Part shown: piece by piece, positions 1 to 5,944 of the stretch | Numbering within the stretch: the stretch's first letter is position 1 | Layout of the letters: each line of letters begins with the position of its first letter | NCBI GenBank assembly: GCA_011682355.1 | Contig: JAACEU010000032.1 | Span: 1 to 6,500, forward strand | Direction: 5' to 3' | Length of the DNA stretch: 6,500 nt | Source: Nitrospirota bacterium | GTDB lineage: Bacteria; Patescibacteriota; Gracilibacteria; UBA1369; LOWO2-01-FULL-3 | Translations under genes and position numbers: made by a program | The notes under the pieces: generated by a model | Databases searched by the model: none | What the model was told of the DNA's origin: nothing | What the model saw: only the letters and a program-made list of their open reading frames with translations

Positions 1-2
1 AG

Positions 3-287
3 ATAGAAATTATATATGACGCAACTTTAGACGATATCAGAGAACAAATCGTCGGCGGACACCCGGTCATCACCCCTGTCACGTCAGATTATCTCGACAA
101 TCCATACTATCCATATCCCGGCTACCACATGCTAATAGTAATTGGTTACACCGAGGACAAAATCATTACAAATGACAACGGCACCAAACGCGGAAAAGAT
201 TTCAGCTACGACAACGACAAATTCAAAAAAGCATTAGACGATGCGGGCGGGAATATAGTAATTCTAAAACTTTCTAATGACTATTAA
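3..287 (+). CDS. C39-like cysteine peptidase domain protein, 3' end only
   Basis: This is the C-terminal 94 residues of a protein whose start lies before the window; the other two plus-strand frames close within the first 20 bases. The visible part resembles the Peptidase_C39_2 (papain-like, bacteriocin-processing-type) fold. A strand GHPVITPV (residues 19-26 of the visible part) is followed by GYHMLIVIGY (40-49), which supplies the likely catalytic His42. Next come KIITNDNG (53-60), with the likely Asp58, and a final hydrophobic strand IVIL before the TAA. The catalytic Cys would sit upstream, outside the window, so activity cannot be judged. Proteins of this family are often exported and act on peptides or the cell wall, but the N-terminus that would show export is missing. 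The last 14 bases overlap the 3' end of the converging ribD. The family call is from motif pattern only. Confidence 0.6.
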   Translation: MEIIYDATLDDIREQIVGGHPVITPVTSDYLDNPYYPYPGYHMLIVIGYTEDKIITNDNGTKRGKDFSYDNDKFKKALDDAGGNIVILKLSNDY

Positions 288-1416
288 AAGTTCCGGAAAT
301 CTTCAAATCGCCATCCAGTACCTCATATTCAACATTTTCCAAACTCTGCACCGACGTCAATTTCGAAACACCTTCACCTCCAACAACTGAAAGAGACTTT
401 TCACCACCAAATATTTTTGGAGCTTGATAAAAAAGAACTTTATCTACCAATTGCCGATCTTTCAAAAAAGCATCATAAATATGACCGTGCATACCACTTC
501 CACCTTCCACAAACACACTCTGTACGCCCATTTTCGCCAAATATTTCAACATAGCTTTGACCGACAAAACTTCACCACCAAAACACTTCACTTTCACGCC
601 GGCTTTCCTAAATTTCTCCAGATTCCGCACAGAAGCCAACTTCGAACAAAAAACAACAACATTTTCATCTCTAAAAACTTGCTTCCCCAAAGGCACCCTC
701 AATTTCGGATCAATTATTACACGCAACAAATCCTTCTTCCTATATATTCCCTCCGCCGCCAACTCGGGATCATCCGCCAACACAGTCCCAACCCCAACCA
801 TAACGGCATCACACAAACTACGTTCACGTCTGGCATCCTTTCTGGCTTTCTCACCGGTGATCCACTTGGATTCACCACCGGAAGTCGCAATTTTCCCGTC
901 CAAACTCATTCCGGTCTTCATTATCAAATAGGGGAGATCGGTCGTAGCCCATTTTATAAAAGGCTGATTCAATCCACGAATATCATCCGCCAATTCAGTC
1001 CCAACTTTCAAAATCTGCACATCTATCCCATTTTTCTTCAAAAACGAAATTCCGCGACCATTCACTTTCTTGAACGGATCTTTCATTCCGATATATACTT
1101 TTTTGAAACCGGCGGCAACAACTGCTTTCGAACACGGCGCAGTTTTCCCATTATGCGAACACGGCTCAAGAGTCACATACAAGGTAGCATTCTCAAACAA
1201 TGCAGGATCAAAATCCATGGTCACAAGACCTGTCTTCTTCATCAATTCCCTCATAGCTTTGATTTCCGCATGCTCGTCTCCCGCCTTCTTGTGATAGCCT
1301 TCGGCGACAACCTCGCCACCCTTTACAATCACCGCTCCGACACATGGATTTGGAGATGTAAAACCAAGACCTTTCTTTGCAAGCTCCATCGCTCGTTTCA
1401 TAAAAACCTGATGCAT
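274..1416 (-). CDS. ribD: bifunctional riboflavin biosynthesis deaminase/reductase RibD
   Basis: RibD carries out two consecutive steps after GTP cyclohydrolase II: zinc-dependent deamination of the pyrimidine base, then NADPH-dependent reduction of the ribosyl side chain. It is a 380-residue cytosolic protein. The N-terminal cytidine-deaminase-like domain (about 1-145) shows SPNPCVGAVIV (21-31), HAE (49-51, zinc His49 and catalytic Glu51) and EPCSHNGKTAPC (84-95, zinc Cys86 and Cys95). The C-terminal reductase domain (about 160-378) shows MSLDGKIA (170-177), KWIT (184-187), GVGTVLADDP (208-217) and VEGG (303-306). Both halves therefore look intact, and the length is in the family's usual range. 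A segment of some 15 residues between HAE and the PC motif (about 60-76) is longer than in E. coli RibD. The ATG at 1416 gives the usual RibD N-terminus (compare MEEYYMKLAL in Bacillus); Met6 is the alternative. The gene ends in TAG, is last in the operon, and converges on the peptidase gene. It lies 84 nt after the upstream orphan, or 9 nt if that orphan's UGA is read through. Confidence 0.96.
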   Translation of the reverse strand: MHQVFMKRAMELAKKGLGFTSPNPCVGAVIVKGGEVVAEGYHKKAGDEHAEIKAMRELMKKTGLVTMDFDPALFENATLYVTLEPCSHNGKTAPCSKAVVAAGFKKVYIGMKDPFKKVNGRGISFLKKNGIDVQILKVGTELADDIRGLNQPFIKWATTDLPYLIMKTGMSLDGKIATSGGESKWITGEKARKDARRERSLCDAVMVGVGTVLADDPELAAEGIYRKKDLLRVIIDPKLRVPLGKQVFRDENVVVFCSKLASVRNLEKFRKAGVKVKCFGGEVLSVKAMLKYLAKMGVQSVFVEGGSGMHGHIYDAFLKDRQLVDKVLFYQAPKIFGGEKSLSVVGGEGVSKLTSVQSLENVEYEVLDGDLKISGTFNSH

Positions 1417-1442
1417 ATCTAAAAATTACTTATTAGAAGATA

Positions 1443-1471
1443 CTTTTAACACAAAACCAGCATCCTGGCAA
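1443..1471 (-). promoter_or_regulatory. possible internal sigma-70 promoter for ribD
   Basis: Read on the minus strand, TTGCCA (1466-1471, five of six matches to the -35 consensus) lies 17 nt before TAAAAG (1443-1448, four of six matches to -10). Transcription would start near 1436, about 20 nt before the ribD ATG. It occupies the only long gap (84 nt) in an otherwise tight operon. The -10 is weak, and such matches arise by chance in AT-rich DNA. It would also lie inside coding sequence if the upstream orphan is read through its UGA. Confidence 0.3.
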
Positions 1472-1500
1472 GGATTAATTGGATTTTGCGTCATCAACAG

Positions 1501-1917
1501 TCACCTTCGTGCTACTGAACAGCCTCCAGACGCAACTGGCCTAATACCTTCCTTACAAGTTCTTTTTATAGCCTCTCTTATATGACCTTCGCGTTCTTTC
1601 GGTGAAAATTCGCCCTCAAATATGCACCCTCTTTCTATTGTAAACTTTTTTGCTTTGCCTGCGCCACATTTACTTTTCGCCAAATCAAATAACTTCTTCA
1701 CTCCCTCGGGATTACAGGATTTTTTCATCGCTCCCGATACCTTATCCTCTAAACATTTCACTATATTTGCTATATCTGTTTCTCTCACAATTCCGTATTG
1801 AGCCTCCGAAGCTTCACAGTCGCAACTAAAGACCGCCACAATTGCCAATATTAAGGCAGCACGTACATTTCCTACTGCCGGGCTAATATCTTCATTTTTT
1901 ATTTCAGGAGTTTTCAT
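1501..1917 (-). CDS. cysteine-rich exported protein of unknown function
   Basis: I do not recognise this 138-residue protein. A polar N-region (1-19) leads into a hydrophobic stretch, AALILAIVAVFS (20-31), and then CDCEASEAQ. This fits a signal peptide with type I cleavage after SEA (Ala39). Cys32 is a poor lipobox candidate because VFSC has Phe at -2. The remaining roughly 99 residues are basic and carry six cysteines (55, 68, 84, 98, 121, 133), an even number that would suit three disulfides outside the cytoplasm. The gene sits 11 nt after ribBA and before ribD, so it is probably co-transcribed with them, yet nothing in it suggests a riboflavin enzyme. It ends at UGA. The same frame stays open for 24 more codons to a TAA at 1426-1428, just 9 nt before ribD, so the annotated C-terminus is uncertain. 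The start is preceded by AT-rich sequence with no ribosome-binding site. Confidence 0.7.
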   Translation of the reverse strand: MKTPEIKNEDISPAVGNVRAALILAIVAVFSCDCEASEAQYGIVRETDIANIVKCLEDKVSGAMKKSCNPEGVKKLFDLAKSKCGAGKAKKFTIERGCIFEGEFSPKEREGHIREAIKRTCKEGIRPVASGGCSVARR

Positions 1918-1928
1918 AATAAAATTTC

Positions 1929-3131
1929 TTATATTTTCCTTAATATATGCCCCATTTTATCCCTTTTTGTTTTTAAATACGAATGATTTCGCTCACCGGG
2001 TGACACCTCCAAAGGAACACGCTCAACAATCTCAATCCCATATCCCTCAAGTCCCACAATTTTAGTAGGATTATTAGTCATCAATCGAATTTTTTTAACC
2101 CCAATATCAGCCAAAATTTGTGCCCCAATTCCATAATCACGCAAATCCCCTGCAAACCCCAATTCTTTGTTTGCATCAACCGTATCCAATCCCTTTCTTT
2201 GCAATTCATACGCCCGAATCTTGTTTGTAAGCCCTATGCCTCTTCCTTCCTGCCTCATGTACAAAATAACCCCATTTCCCTCATCTTGAATATTTTTCAT
2301 TGCCTTATCCAATTGCTCCCTACAATCACATTTTTCTGACAAAAACACTTCACCGGTAATGCATTCACTTTGAACCCGAGTCAAAACACCGTTACCATCC
2401 AATTCCCTTTTAATTAAAGCAATATGCTCTTTTTCATCAACACTACTTTTATAAATTTTCATATCAAAATCACCATATTTGGTCGGCAAAACAGTTTCTG
2501 CCACCAATTTCACCAATTTTTCCGCTTTATGACGATAAGCTATTAAATCTTTGATAGTAATAATCACCAAAGAATGCTTCTTCGCAAATTCAAAAAGATC
2601 ATCTTTTCTCATCATCTCGCCATCTTCTCCGGCAATTTCGCATATTAATCCGGCAGGGGATAGATCCGATATCTTTGCCAAATCAACCGCCGCCTCAGTA
2701 TGTCCCGCCCTTACCAAAACCCCTCCCTTTTTTGCTCTTAACGGAAACATGTGCCCGGGACGCACAAAATCATCAGGGACAGATTTGAAATCGGCGATCG
2801 CCCTCACAGTTTTTGCTCTATCTGATGCCGATATTCCAGTTGAAGTATCGTGTTTATAATCGACCGAAACCGTAAAATTACATTTTGAAGATTCTTTATT
2901 TTCTTCCACCATTGGAGAAAAACTCAACCTTTCAGCGATATCTTCATCTACCGGCACACAAATCAGCCCTCGCCCCTCCTTCGCCATAAAATTCACCGAA
3001 GCTGAAGTGACCTTTTCTGCGGCCATAACCAAATCTCCCTCATTTTCTCTATCCTCATCGTCCAGAACTACGACCATTTCACCACGCTTTATGGCTTTTA
3101 TCGCGTCCTCGATCTTACTAAATTCTGACAT
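1929..3131 (-). CDS. ribBA: bifunctional DHBP synthase / GTP cyclohydrolase II RibBA
   Basis: This 400-residue cytosolic fusion catalyses the first step of both branches of riboflavin synthesis. The RibB half (about 1-200) makes 3,4-dihydroxy-2-butanone 4-phosphate from ribulose 5-phosphate. It shows the acidic metal/active-site loop DDEDRENEGD (24-33), EGRGLICVP (52-60), HDTSTGISASDR (94-105), RPGH (124-127) and RAGHTEAAVDL (141-151, His144). The RibA half (about 205-400) opens GTP and shows zinc cysteines in SECITGEVFLSEKCDC (Cys257, Cys268, Cys270), then RQEGRGIGL (293-301), TNNPTK (352-357) and the terminal KMGHIL (392-397). Two departures from the common RibA pattern are Gln254, where RVHSEC usually has His, and Arg271 after CDC, where Gly is usual. 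Both catalytic cores otherwise look complete. The ATG lies 9 nt after the tsf stop and in the same frame as tsf, separated from it only by tandem UGA codons. Confidence 0.97.
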   Translation of the reverse strand: MSEFSKIEDAIKAIKRGEMVVVLDDEDRENEGDLVMAAEKVTSASVNFMAKEGRGLICVPVDEDIAERLSFSPMVEENKESSKCNFTVSVDYKHDTSTGISASDRAKTVRAIADFKSVPDDFVRPGHMFPLRAKKGGVLVRAGHTEAAVDLAKISDLSPAGLICEIAGEDGEMMRKDDLFEFAKKHSLVIITIKDLIAYRHKAEKLVKLVAETVLPTKYGDFDMKIYKSSVDEKEHIALIKRELDGNGVLTRVQSECITGEVFLSEKCDCREQLDKAMKNIQDEGNGVILYMRQEGRGIGLTNKIRAYELQRKGLDTVDANKELGFAGDLRDYGIGAQILADIGVKKIRLMTNNPTKIVGLEGYGIEIVERVPLEVSPGERNHSYLKTKRDKMGHILRKI

Positions 3132-3140
3132 ATATTTTCA

Positions 3141-3914
3141 TCAAATCGCAAATCTTTCAAAAGCCTCAATTGTCGCATCAGCGTCCTGCAACAGCTCCTC
3201 AATTGTACTTTCCGGATCTTTTACAAACGCTTGTTTCAACAACGCATTTTCTTCTCTAAATTTTTTTTCCTTACCCATCATAATCTTTTCCATAATTTCC
3301 TCGGGCTTACCCTCTTGTTTCAGCTGATCTACCCAAATTTCTTTCTCTTTATCTATCAATTCTTGAGATACTTCGTCCGGAGAAATGACATCAGGATTTG
3401 TTGCGGCAACATGCATCGCTATATCTCTTGCCAATTCCTCCGATCCTCCTTTCAAAGAGACCACAACACCAATTTTCTTGTTTGTATGTACATAATCTCC
3501 CAATTTTTCACCTTCAATCACTTTCATATTGGCAATCTTTATATTCTCGCCCATTTTCAAAATTGCATCTTTCACTTCCGGTAAATCCTTATCTTCCGGG
3601 CTAATTTCACCTTTTAACAATTTATCAGCAATTGTTTCCGCAATGTTTATAAAATCATCTCCATTTGCCACAAAATCTGTTTCACATTGCAATTCCACCA
3701 TAGCAGACTTATTTCCTTCAGATTTTACAACAACCACTCCATTTGCAGTTGTTCGTTCAGCTCTATCAGCCGCTTTTGCCTCACCGGATTTTCGCATAAT
3801 ATCTATAGCCTCATCGAAATCACCATTAGCTTCTTCCAAAGCTTTTTTACACACCATCATAGAAACTCCGGTAGCTTCTCTTAGCTTTTTTACATCTTCA
3901 ATACTTACAGACAT
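3141..3914 (-). CDS. tsf: translation elongation factor Ts
   Basis: EF-Ts is the nucleotide exchange factor that recycles EF-Tu-GDP to EF-Tu-GTP in the cytosol. The 257-residue product has the N-terminal UBA-like EF-Tu-binding domain with the signature LREATGVSMMVCKKALEEA (11-29). The second signature, ELQCETDFVA (74-83), contains the Thr-Asp-Phe triad at 79-81, the same positions as Asp80 and Phe81 of the E. coli protein. MHVAATNP (147-154) marks the core domain, and a coiled-coil-like charged stretch follows (about 160-215). The protein ends in FERFAI, followed by UGA UGA. In many EF-Ts proteins the equivalent RF-x-(V/L/I) is followed by Gly and a few more residues, so the C-terminus is cut short by one or several residues. 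It is downstream of rpsB, as is usual, but a membrane protein gene is inserted between them. The 5' flank is A-rich and has no Shine-Dalgarno site. Confidence 0.97.
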   Translation of the reverse strand: MSVSIEDVKKLREATGVSMMVCKKALEEANGDFDEAIDIMRKSGEAKAADRAERTTANGVVVVKSEGNKSAMVELQCETDFVANGDDFINIAETIADKLLKGEISPEDKDLPEVKDAILKMGENIKIANMKVIEGEKLGDYVHTNKKIGVVVSLKGGSEELARDIAMHVAATNPDVISPDEVSQELIDKEKEIWVDQLKQEGKPEEIMEKIMMGKEKKFREENALLKQAFVKDPESTIEELLQDADATIEAFERFAI

Positions 3915-3935
3915 ATTTTTTTGATTAAATTATAT

Positions 3936-4325
3936 TTATTTATTTTGAATATCAGTTGGATTTTCAGGCTTTTGCTCTGGAATCTCAGGTTTTTTCCCAG
4001 ATAGTAATTCAAACAGATAATACTCCGGAATTTTCATTGCCAATTGCCCTAATACTGGGATCTTTGTTTCCGCCTTGCTATAAGCTACAAACATTCCTGT
4101 GCCATGTAGCAATAGTACTACTCCCCATAACATCAAACTTAATGTTTGGCTGATTAATGCTACCAAAATTGTAAAAATCCACAATGCAAAAAGCGCAATT
4201 CCCTGTCGAGCATGAAATAGACAAAACTTGCTATTCACTTTCCTTACTGATGCCAAAGCGCACATTACTATATTGAAAATGGGAATGTAACAGCTTATAG
4301 CCCATTTCCTATCACTATCTAACAT
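3936..4325 (-). CDS. small Tic20/DUF4870-like integral membrane protein
   Basis: This 129-residue protein has about three hydrophobic membrane segments (roughly 8-27, 42-59 and 62-81). A YIPIFN motif (13-18) lies in the first, and SKFCLFHARQGIALF (32-46) lies at the loop entering the second. The pattern of YIP, a polar loop, FHARQG and a later IPVLGQLA (89-96) resembles the Tic20-like / DUF4870 family. No biochemical function is established for bacterial members of that family. The C-terminal 20 or so residues (after 109) are Lys/Glu/Pro-rich and probably cytosolic. The ATG lies 2 nt after the rpsB stop, so translation is probably coupled to rpsB; the tsf start follows 21 nt after its TAA. 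Its place between two translation genes implies high, ribosome-linked expression, but not a role in translation. The family call is by pattern only. Confidence 0.78.
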   Translation of the reverse strand: MLDSDRKWAISCYIPIFNIVMCALASVRKVNSKFCLFHARQGIALFALWIFTILVALISQTLSLMLWGVVLLLHGTGMFVAYSKAETKIPVLGQLAMKIPEYYLFELLSGKKPEIPEQKPENPTDIQNK

Positions 4326-4327
4326 CT

Positions 4328-5023
4328 TTATTTAGTTTTAGAGGGCTTTTTCTTTAAGACTTCTCCAATTTTCCCAAGTAAATATCTTAATGACTTCATA
4401 GCATCATCATTTGCAGGAATAGGATAATCCACATTACTTGGATCTGAATTTGAATCAATTAAAGCCACTAGCGGTATTTTTAACTTATTGGCTTCTTTTA
4501 CAACAATTTTGTCTCTTACTACGTCCACTACAAACACTGCTTCAGGTTTCTTTTTAAGCTCCTGCACACCACCCAACGATGTTTGCAACTTATCTATAGT
4601 TTTCTTCAAACTAGATGCCTCTTTTTTAGTATACTTTTCAAATTCTCCTGTTGCTTCTTGCTCTTTTAGATCCGCCAAGTATTTTATTCTTCTCTTCACT
4701 GTTGCGAAATTTGTTAACAATCCAGGTATCCATTTTTGTGTGACGTATGGCATATTGCATTGAGTTGCCAATTCTTCTAACAATTTTACCGATTGTGGCT
4801 TTGTGCTCACAAAAAGAACTGTTTTACCTTCTGAAATAGTCTTTGACATAAATGTCAAAGCATTATTAAAGCAATCAAGAGTTTTCGCCAGATCAATGAC
4901 ATGAAGACCGGAAAGCTCTCCGTAAAGGTATTTTTTCATCTTCGGATTCCATTTTTGAGTTCTGTGACCCACGTGCACGGCATTCTCAAACATCTCCTGT
5001 AACAATTTTTCGTCAGTAGCCAT
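4328..5023 (-). CDS. rpsB: 30S ribosomal protein S2
   Basis: S2 (uS2) is a small-subunit protein on the solvent side, near the 30S head and platform. The 231-residue product has the family landmarks in order: FENAVHVGHRTQKWNPKM (12-29), the YLYGELSGLHVIDLAKT region (32-48), TVLFVSTK (68-75), VTQKWIPGLLTNF (93-105), PEAVFVVDV (159-167), PLVALIDSNSDP (184-195) and YPIPANDDA (200-208). It ends in a Lys-rich tail. It is a little shorter than the E. coli protein (241 residues). The gene is first in the minus-strand operon, facing the divergent chorismate mutase gene. The ATG at 5023 yields the conserved N-terminal length, though its leader is AT-only just upstream and has no Shine-Dalgarno site. 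Confidence 0.97.
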   Translation of the reverse strand: MATDEKLLQEMFENAVHVGHRTQKWNPKMKKYLYGELSGLHVIDLAKTLDCFNNALTFMSKTISEGKTVLFVSTKPQSVKLLEELATQCNMPYVTQKWIPGLLTNFATVKRRIKYLADLKEQEATGEFEKYTKKEASSLKKTIDKLQTSLGGVQELKKKPEAVFVVDVVRDKIVVKEANKLKIPLVALIDSNSDPSNVDYPIPANDDAMKSLRYLLGKIGEVLKKKPSKTK

Positions 5024-5105
5024 AATTTATATACTTGAAAATAAAATATTTCAGCGGTAATCTAATGAAAACTAAGGATAATTGCAAGCAAAAAGCATCT
5101 TAATT
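5024..5105. promoter_or_regulatory. divergent promoter region between rpsB and chorismate mutase
   Basis: This 82-nt AT-rich spacer must hold the promoter of the rpsB operon and possibly that of the mutase. On the minus strand the best pair is TTGCAA (5082-5087), 17 nt, then TAGATT (5059-5064), each four of six matches, giving a leader of about 30 nt. On the plus strand TTGAAA (5035-5040, five of six) is followed by TAATCT after 17 nt (three of six) or TCTAAT after 20 nt (five of six, but spaced too far). The two candidate sets overlap, so the two directions might compete. No hairpin or protein-binding palindrome is obvious. The individual elements are weak; the location of promoter activity is inferred mainly from gene layout. 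Confidence 0.4.
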
Positions 5106-5339
5106 ATGGACGAAATTGAAAACCTTCGGGAAAAAATCAATAATATAGACTCAAAAATTGCACTTTTGCTCAAAGAAAGGCTAGCTTCTGTACAAAAGAT
5201 TGGAGATACAAAAAAATCCAAAAATCTTCCAATAATAGATATTGGAAGAGAAGAGAGGATTCTGTCAACACTTGATACAGATTACGAAAAAGAAATATTC
5301 AAAATAATACTGTCAGAATCACGAAAACATCAGGTCTAA
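5106..5339 (+). CDS. minimal AroQ-class chorismate mutase
   Basis: This enzyme converts chorismate to prephenate, the branch point to phenylalanine and tyrosine. The 77-residue all-helical protein aligns with the E. coli P-protein mutase domain. It retains each expected active-site residue: Arg8, Arg25, Lys36, Asp45, Arg48, Glu49 and Gln76, equivalent to E. coli Arg11, Arg28, Lys39, Asp48, Arg51, Glu52 and Gln88. The link between the second and third helices (about 54-64) is roughly nine residues shorter than in E. coli, making this a near-minimal domain. No dehydratase, dehydrogenase or signal peptide is attached. I chose the ATG at 5106 because it begins the conserved helix. An in-frame TTG at 5082, after AAGGA at 5074-5078, would add eight residues, but its spacing of 3 nt is short. 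No other aromatic-pathway gene is in the window. Confidence 0.88.
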   Translation: MDEIENLREKINNIDSKIALLLKERLASVQKIGDTKKSKNLPIIDIGREERILSTLDTDYEKEIFKIILSESRKHQV

Positions 5340-5343
5340 GGTT

Positions 5344-5372
5344 TTGACTTACAAGCATAATTTTGCTATAAT
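5344..5372 (+). promoter_or_regulatory. strong extended -10 sigma-70 promoter
   Basis: TTGACT (5344-5349, five of six) is separated by exactly 17 nt from a perfect TATAAT (5367-5372), and TGC immediately before the -10 gives an extended -10 element. The predicted start near 5379 leaves a leader of only about 16 nt before the ATG at 5395. The -35 begins 4 nt after the mutase stop codon, so the kinase-STAS pair has its own promoter. It is the best promoter match in the window. Confidence 0.8.
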
Positions 5373-5394
5373 AAACAAACAGAAAATAAAAAAT

Positions 5395-5937
5395 ATGGAA
5401 GAAAACATAAACAAAAAAACAGCGGATGCAAATCCGGATCACATGAAAATAACAATCACTTTGCCTACAAACGCATATTTTATGTCAGGCATAAGAGATT
5501 TCACGCTGAACATGATCAAAAACACTACGAATTTCCCAGAAAAATGGGCATTTCGTTTTCAATCAGTCGTTGACGAATTGTGCAACAACGCCATTGAATA
5601 CGGATCAGCTGTCGGTAGCGAAATTAGAATTACCTTTCTTCACAAAAAAGATGATTTCTTGGAAATCCATGTTGAAGACACAGGCACAGGTAAAAACAAG
5701 ATTAACGCAACACAATTACAAAAACTTTTTAATGAACGAAAAGTGCCAGGATATGAATTTACAGGCATAAGAGGTAGGGGATTGGTAAAAATTGTAGGTG
5801 AATGGACTGACGAACTTAAATTTGAAGATCGTCCGGAAGGTGGTATAAAAATTGTAGCTAAAAAATACTTAAAAGAGGCCAGACAAAATGTAACTGGACT
5901 CTCCGAAGTACAAAATCAACTAGTAATTAATAATTAA
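5395..5937 (+). CDS. RsbW/SpoIIAB-like anti-sigma factor serine kinase
   Basis: This is a 180-residue cytosolic protein with a GHKL-type ATPase fold (HATPase_c_2). Kinases of this family bind a sigma factor (or another target) and release it when an unphosphorylated STAS antagonist competes; they inactivate the antagonist by serine phosphorylation. The ATP site is visible: the N box VVDELCNNAIEYG (58-70, with Glu61 and Asn65), the G1 box EDTGTG (94-99, Asp95) and the G2 box GIRGRGL (124-130). Residues 1-17 are polar and precede the domain, and a tail of about 20 residues follows it. The ATG at 5395 is chosen because upstream in-frame TTG 5344 is the -35 box of the promoter. The stop is 7 nt before the STAS gene, so the pair is an operon. 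The true target (a sigma factor or something else) is not in the window. The order, kinase before antagonist, is the reverse of rsbV-rsbW. Confidence 0.88.
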   Translation: MEENINKKTADANPDHMKITITLPTNAYFMSGIRDFTLNMIKNTTNFPEKWAFRFQSVVDELCNNAIEYGSAVGSEIRITFLHKKDDFLEIHVEDTGTGKNKINATQLQKLFNERKVPGYEFTGIRGRGLVKIVGEWTDELKFEDRPEGGIKIVAKKYLKEARQNVTGLSEVQNQLVINN

Positions 5938-5944
5938 AAATATT

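Noticed and set aside
424..1422. Long open frame on the plus strand opposite ribD
   Set aside because: Its product has no recognisable domain and an odd His/Ser/Phe/Asn-rich composition; it is fully antisense to a clear RibD.
1462..1475. Small inverted repeat ATCCT-GGCA-AGGAT as a terminator before ribD
   Set aside because: The stem is only 5 bp, moderately AT-rich, and no T-run follows on either strand.
3132..3140. FMN riboswitch ahead of ribBA
   Set aside because: Only 9 nt separate ribBA from tsf, and no RFN-element sequence is visible there or in the 84-nt gap before ribD.
5065..5103. Attenuator leader peptide for the chorismate mutase gene
   Set aside because: The 12-codon ORF has no Phe, Tyr or Trp codons, and no terminator/antiterminator hairpins follow it.
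5344..5394. TTG start giving a kinase 17 residues longer
   Set aside because: That TTG is the first triplet of the -35 box and lies upstream of the predicted transcription start, so it would not be in the mRNA from this promoter.
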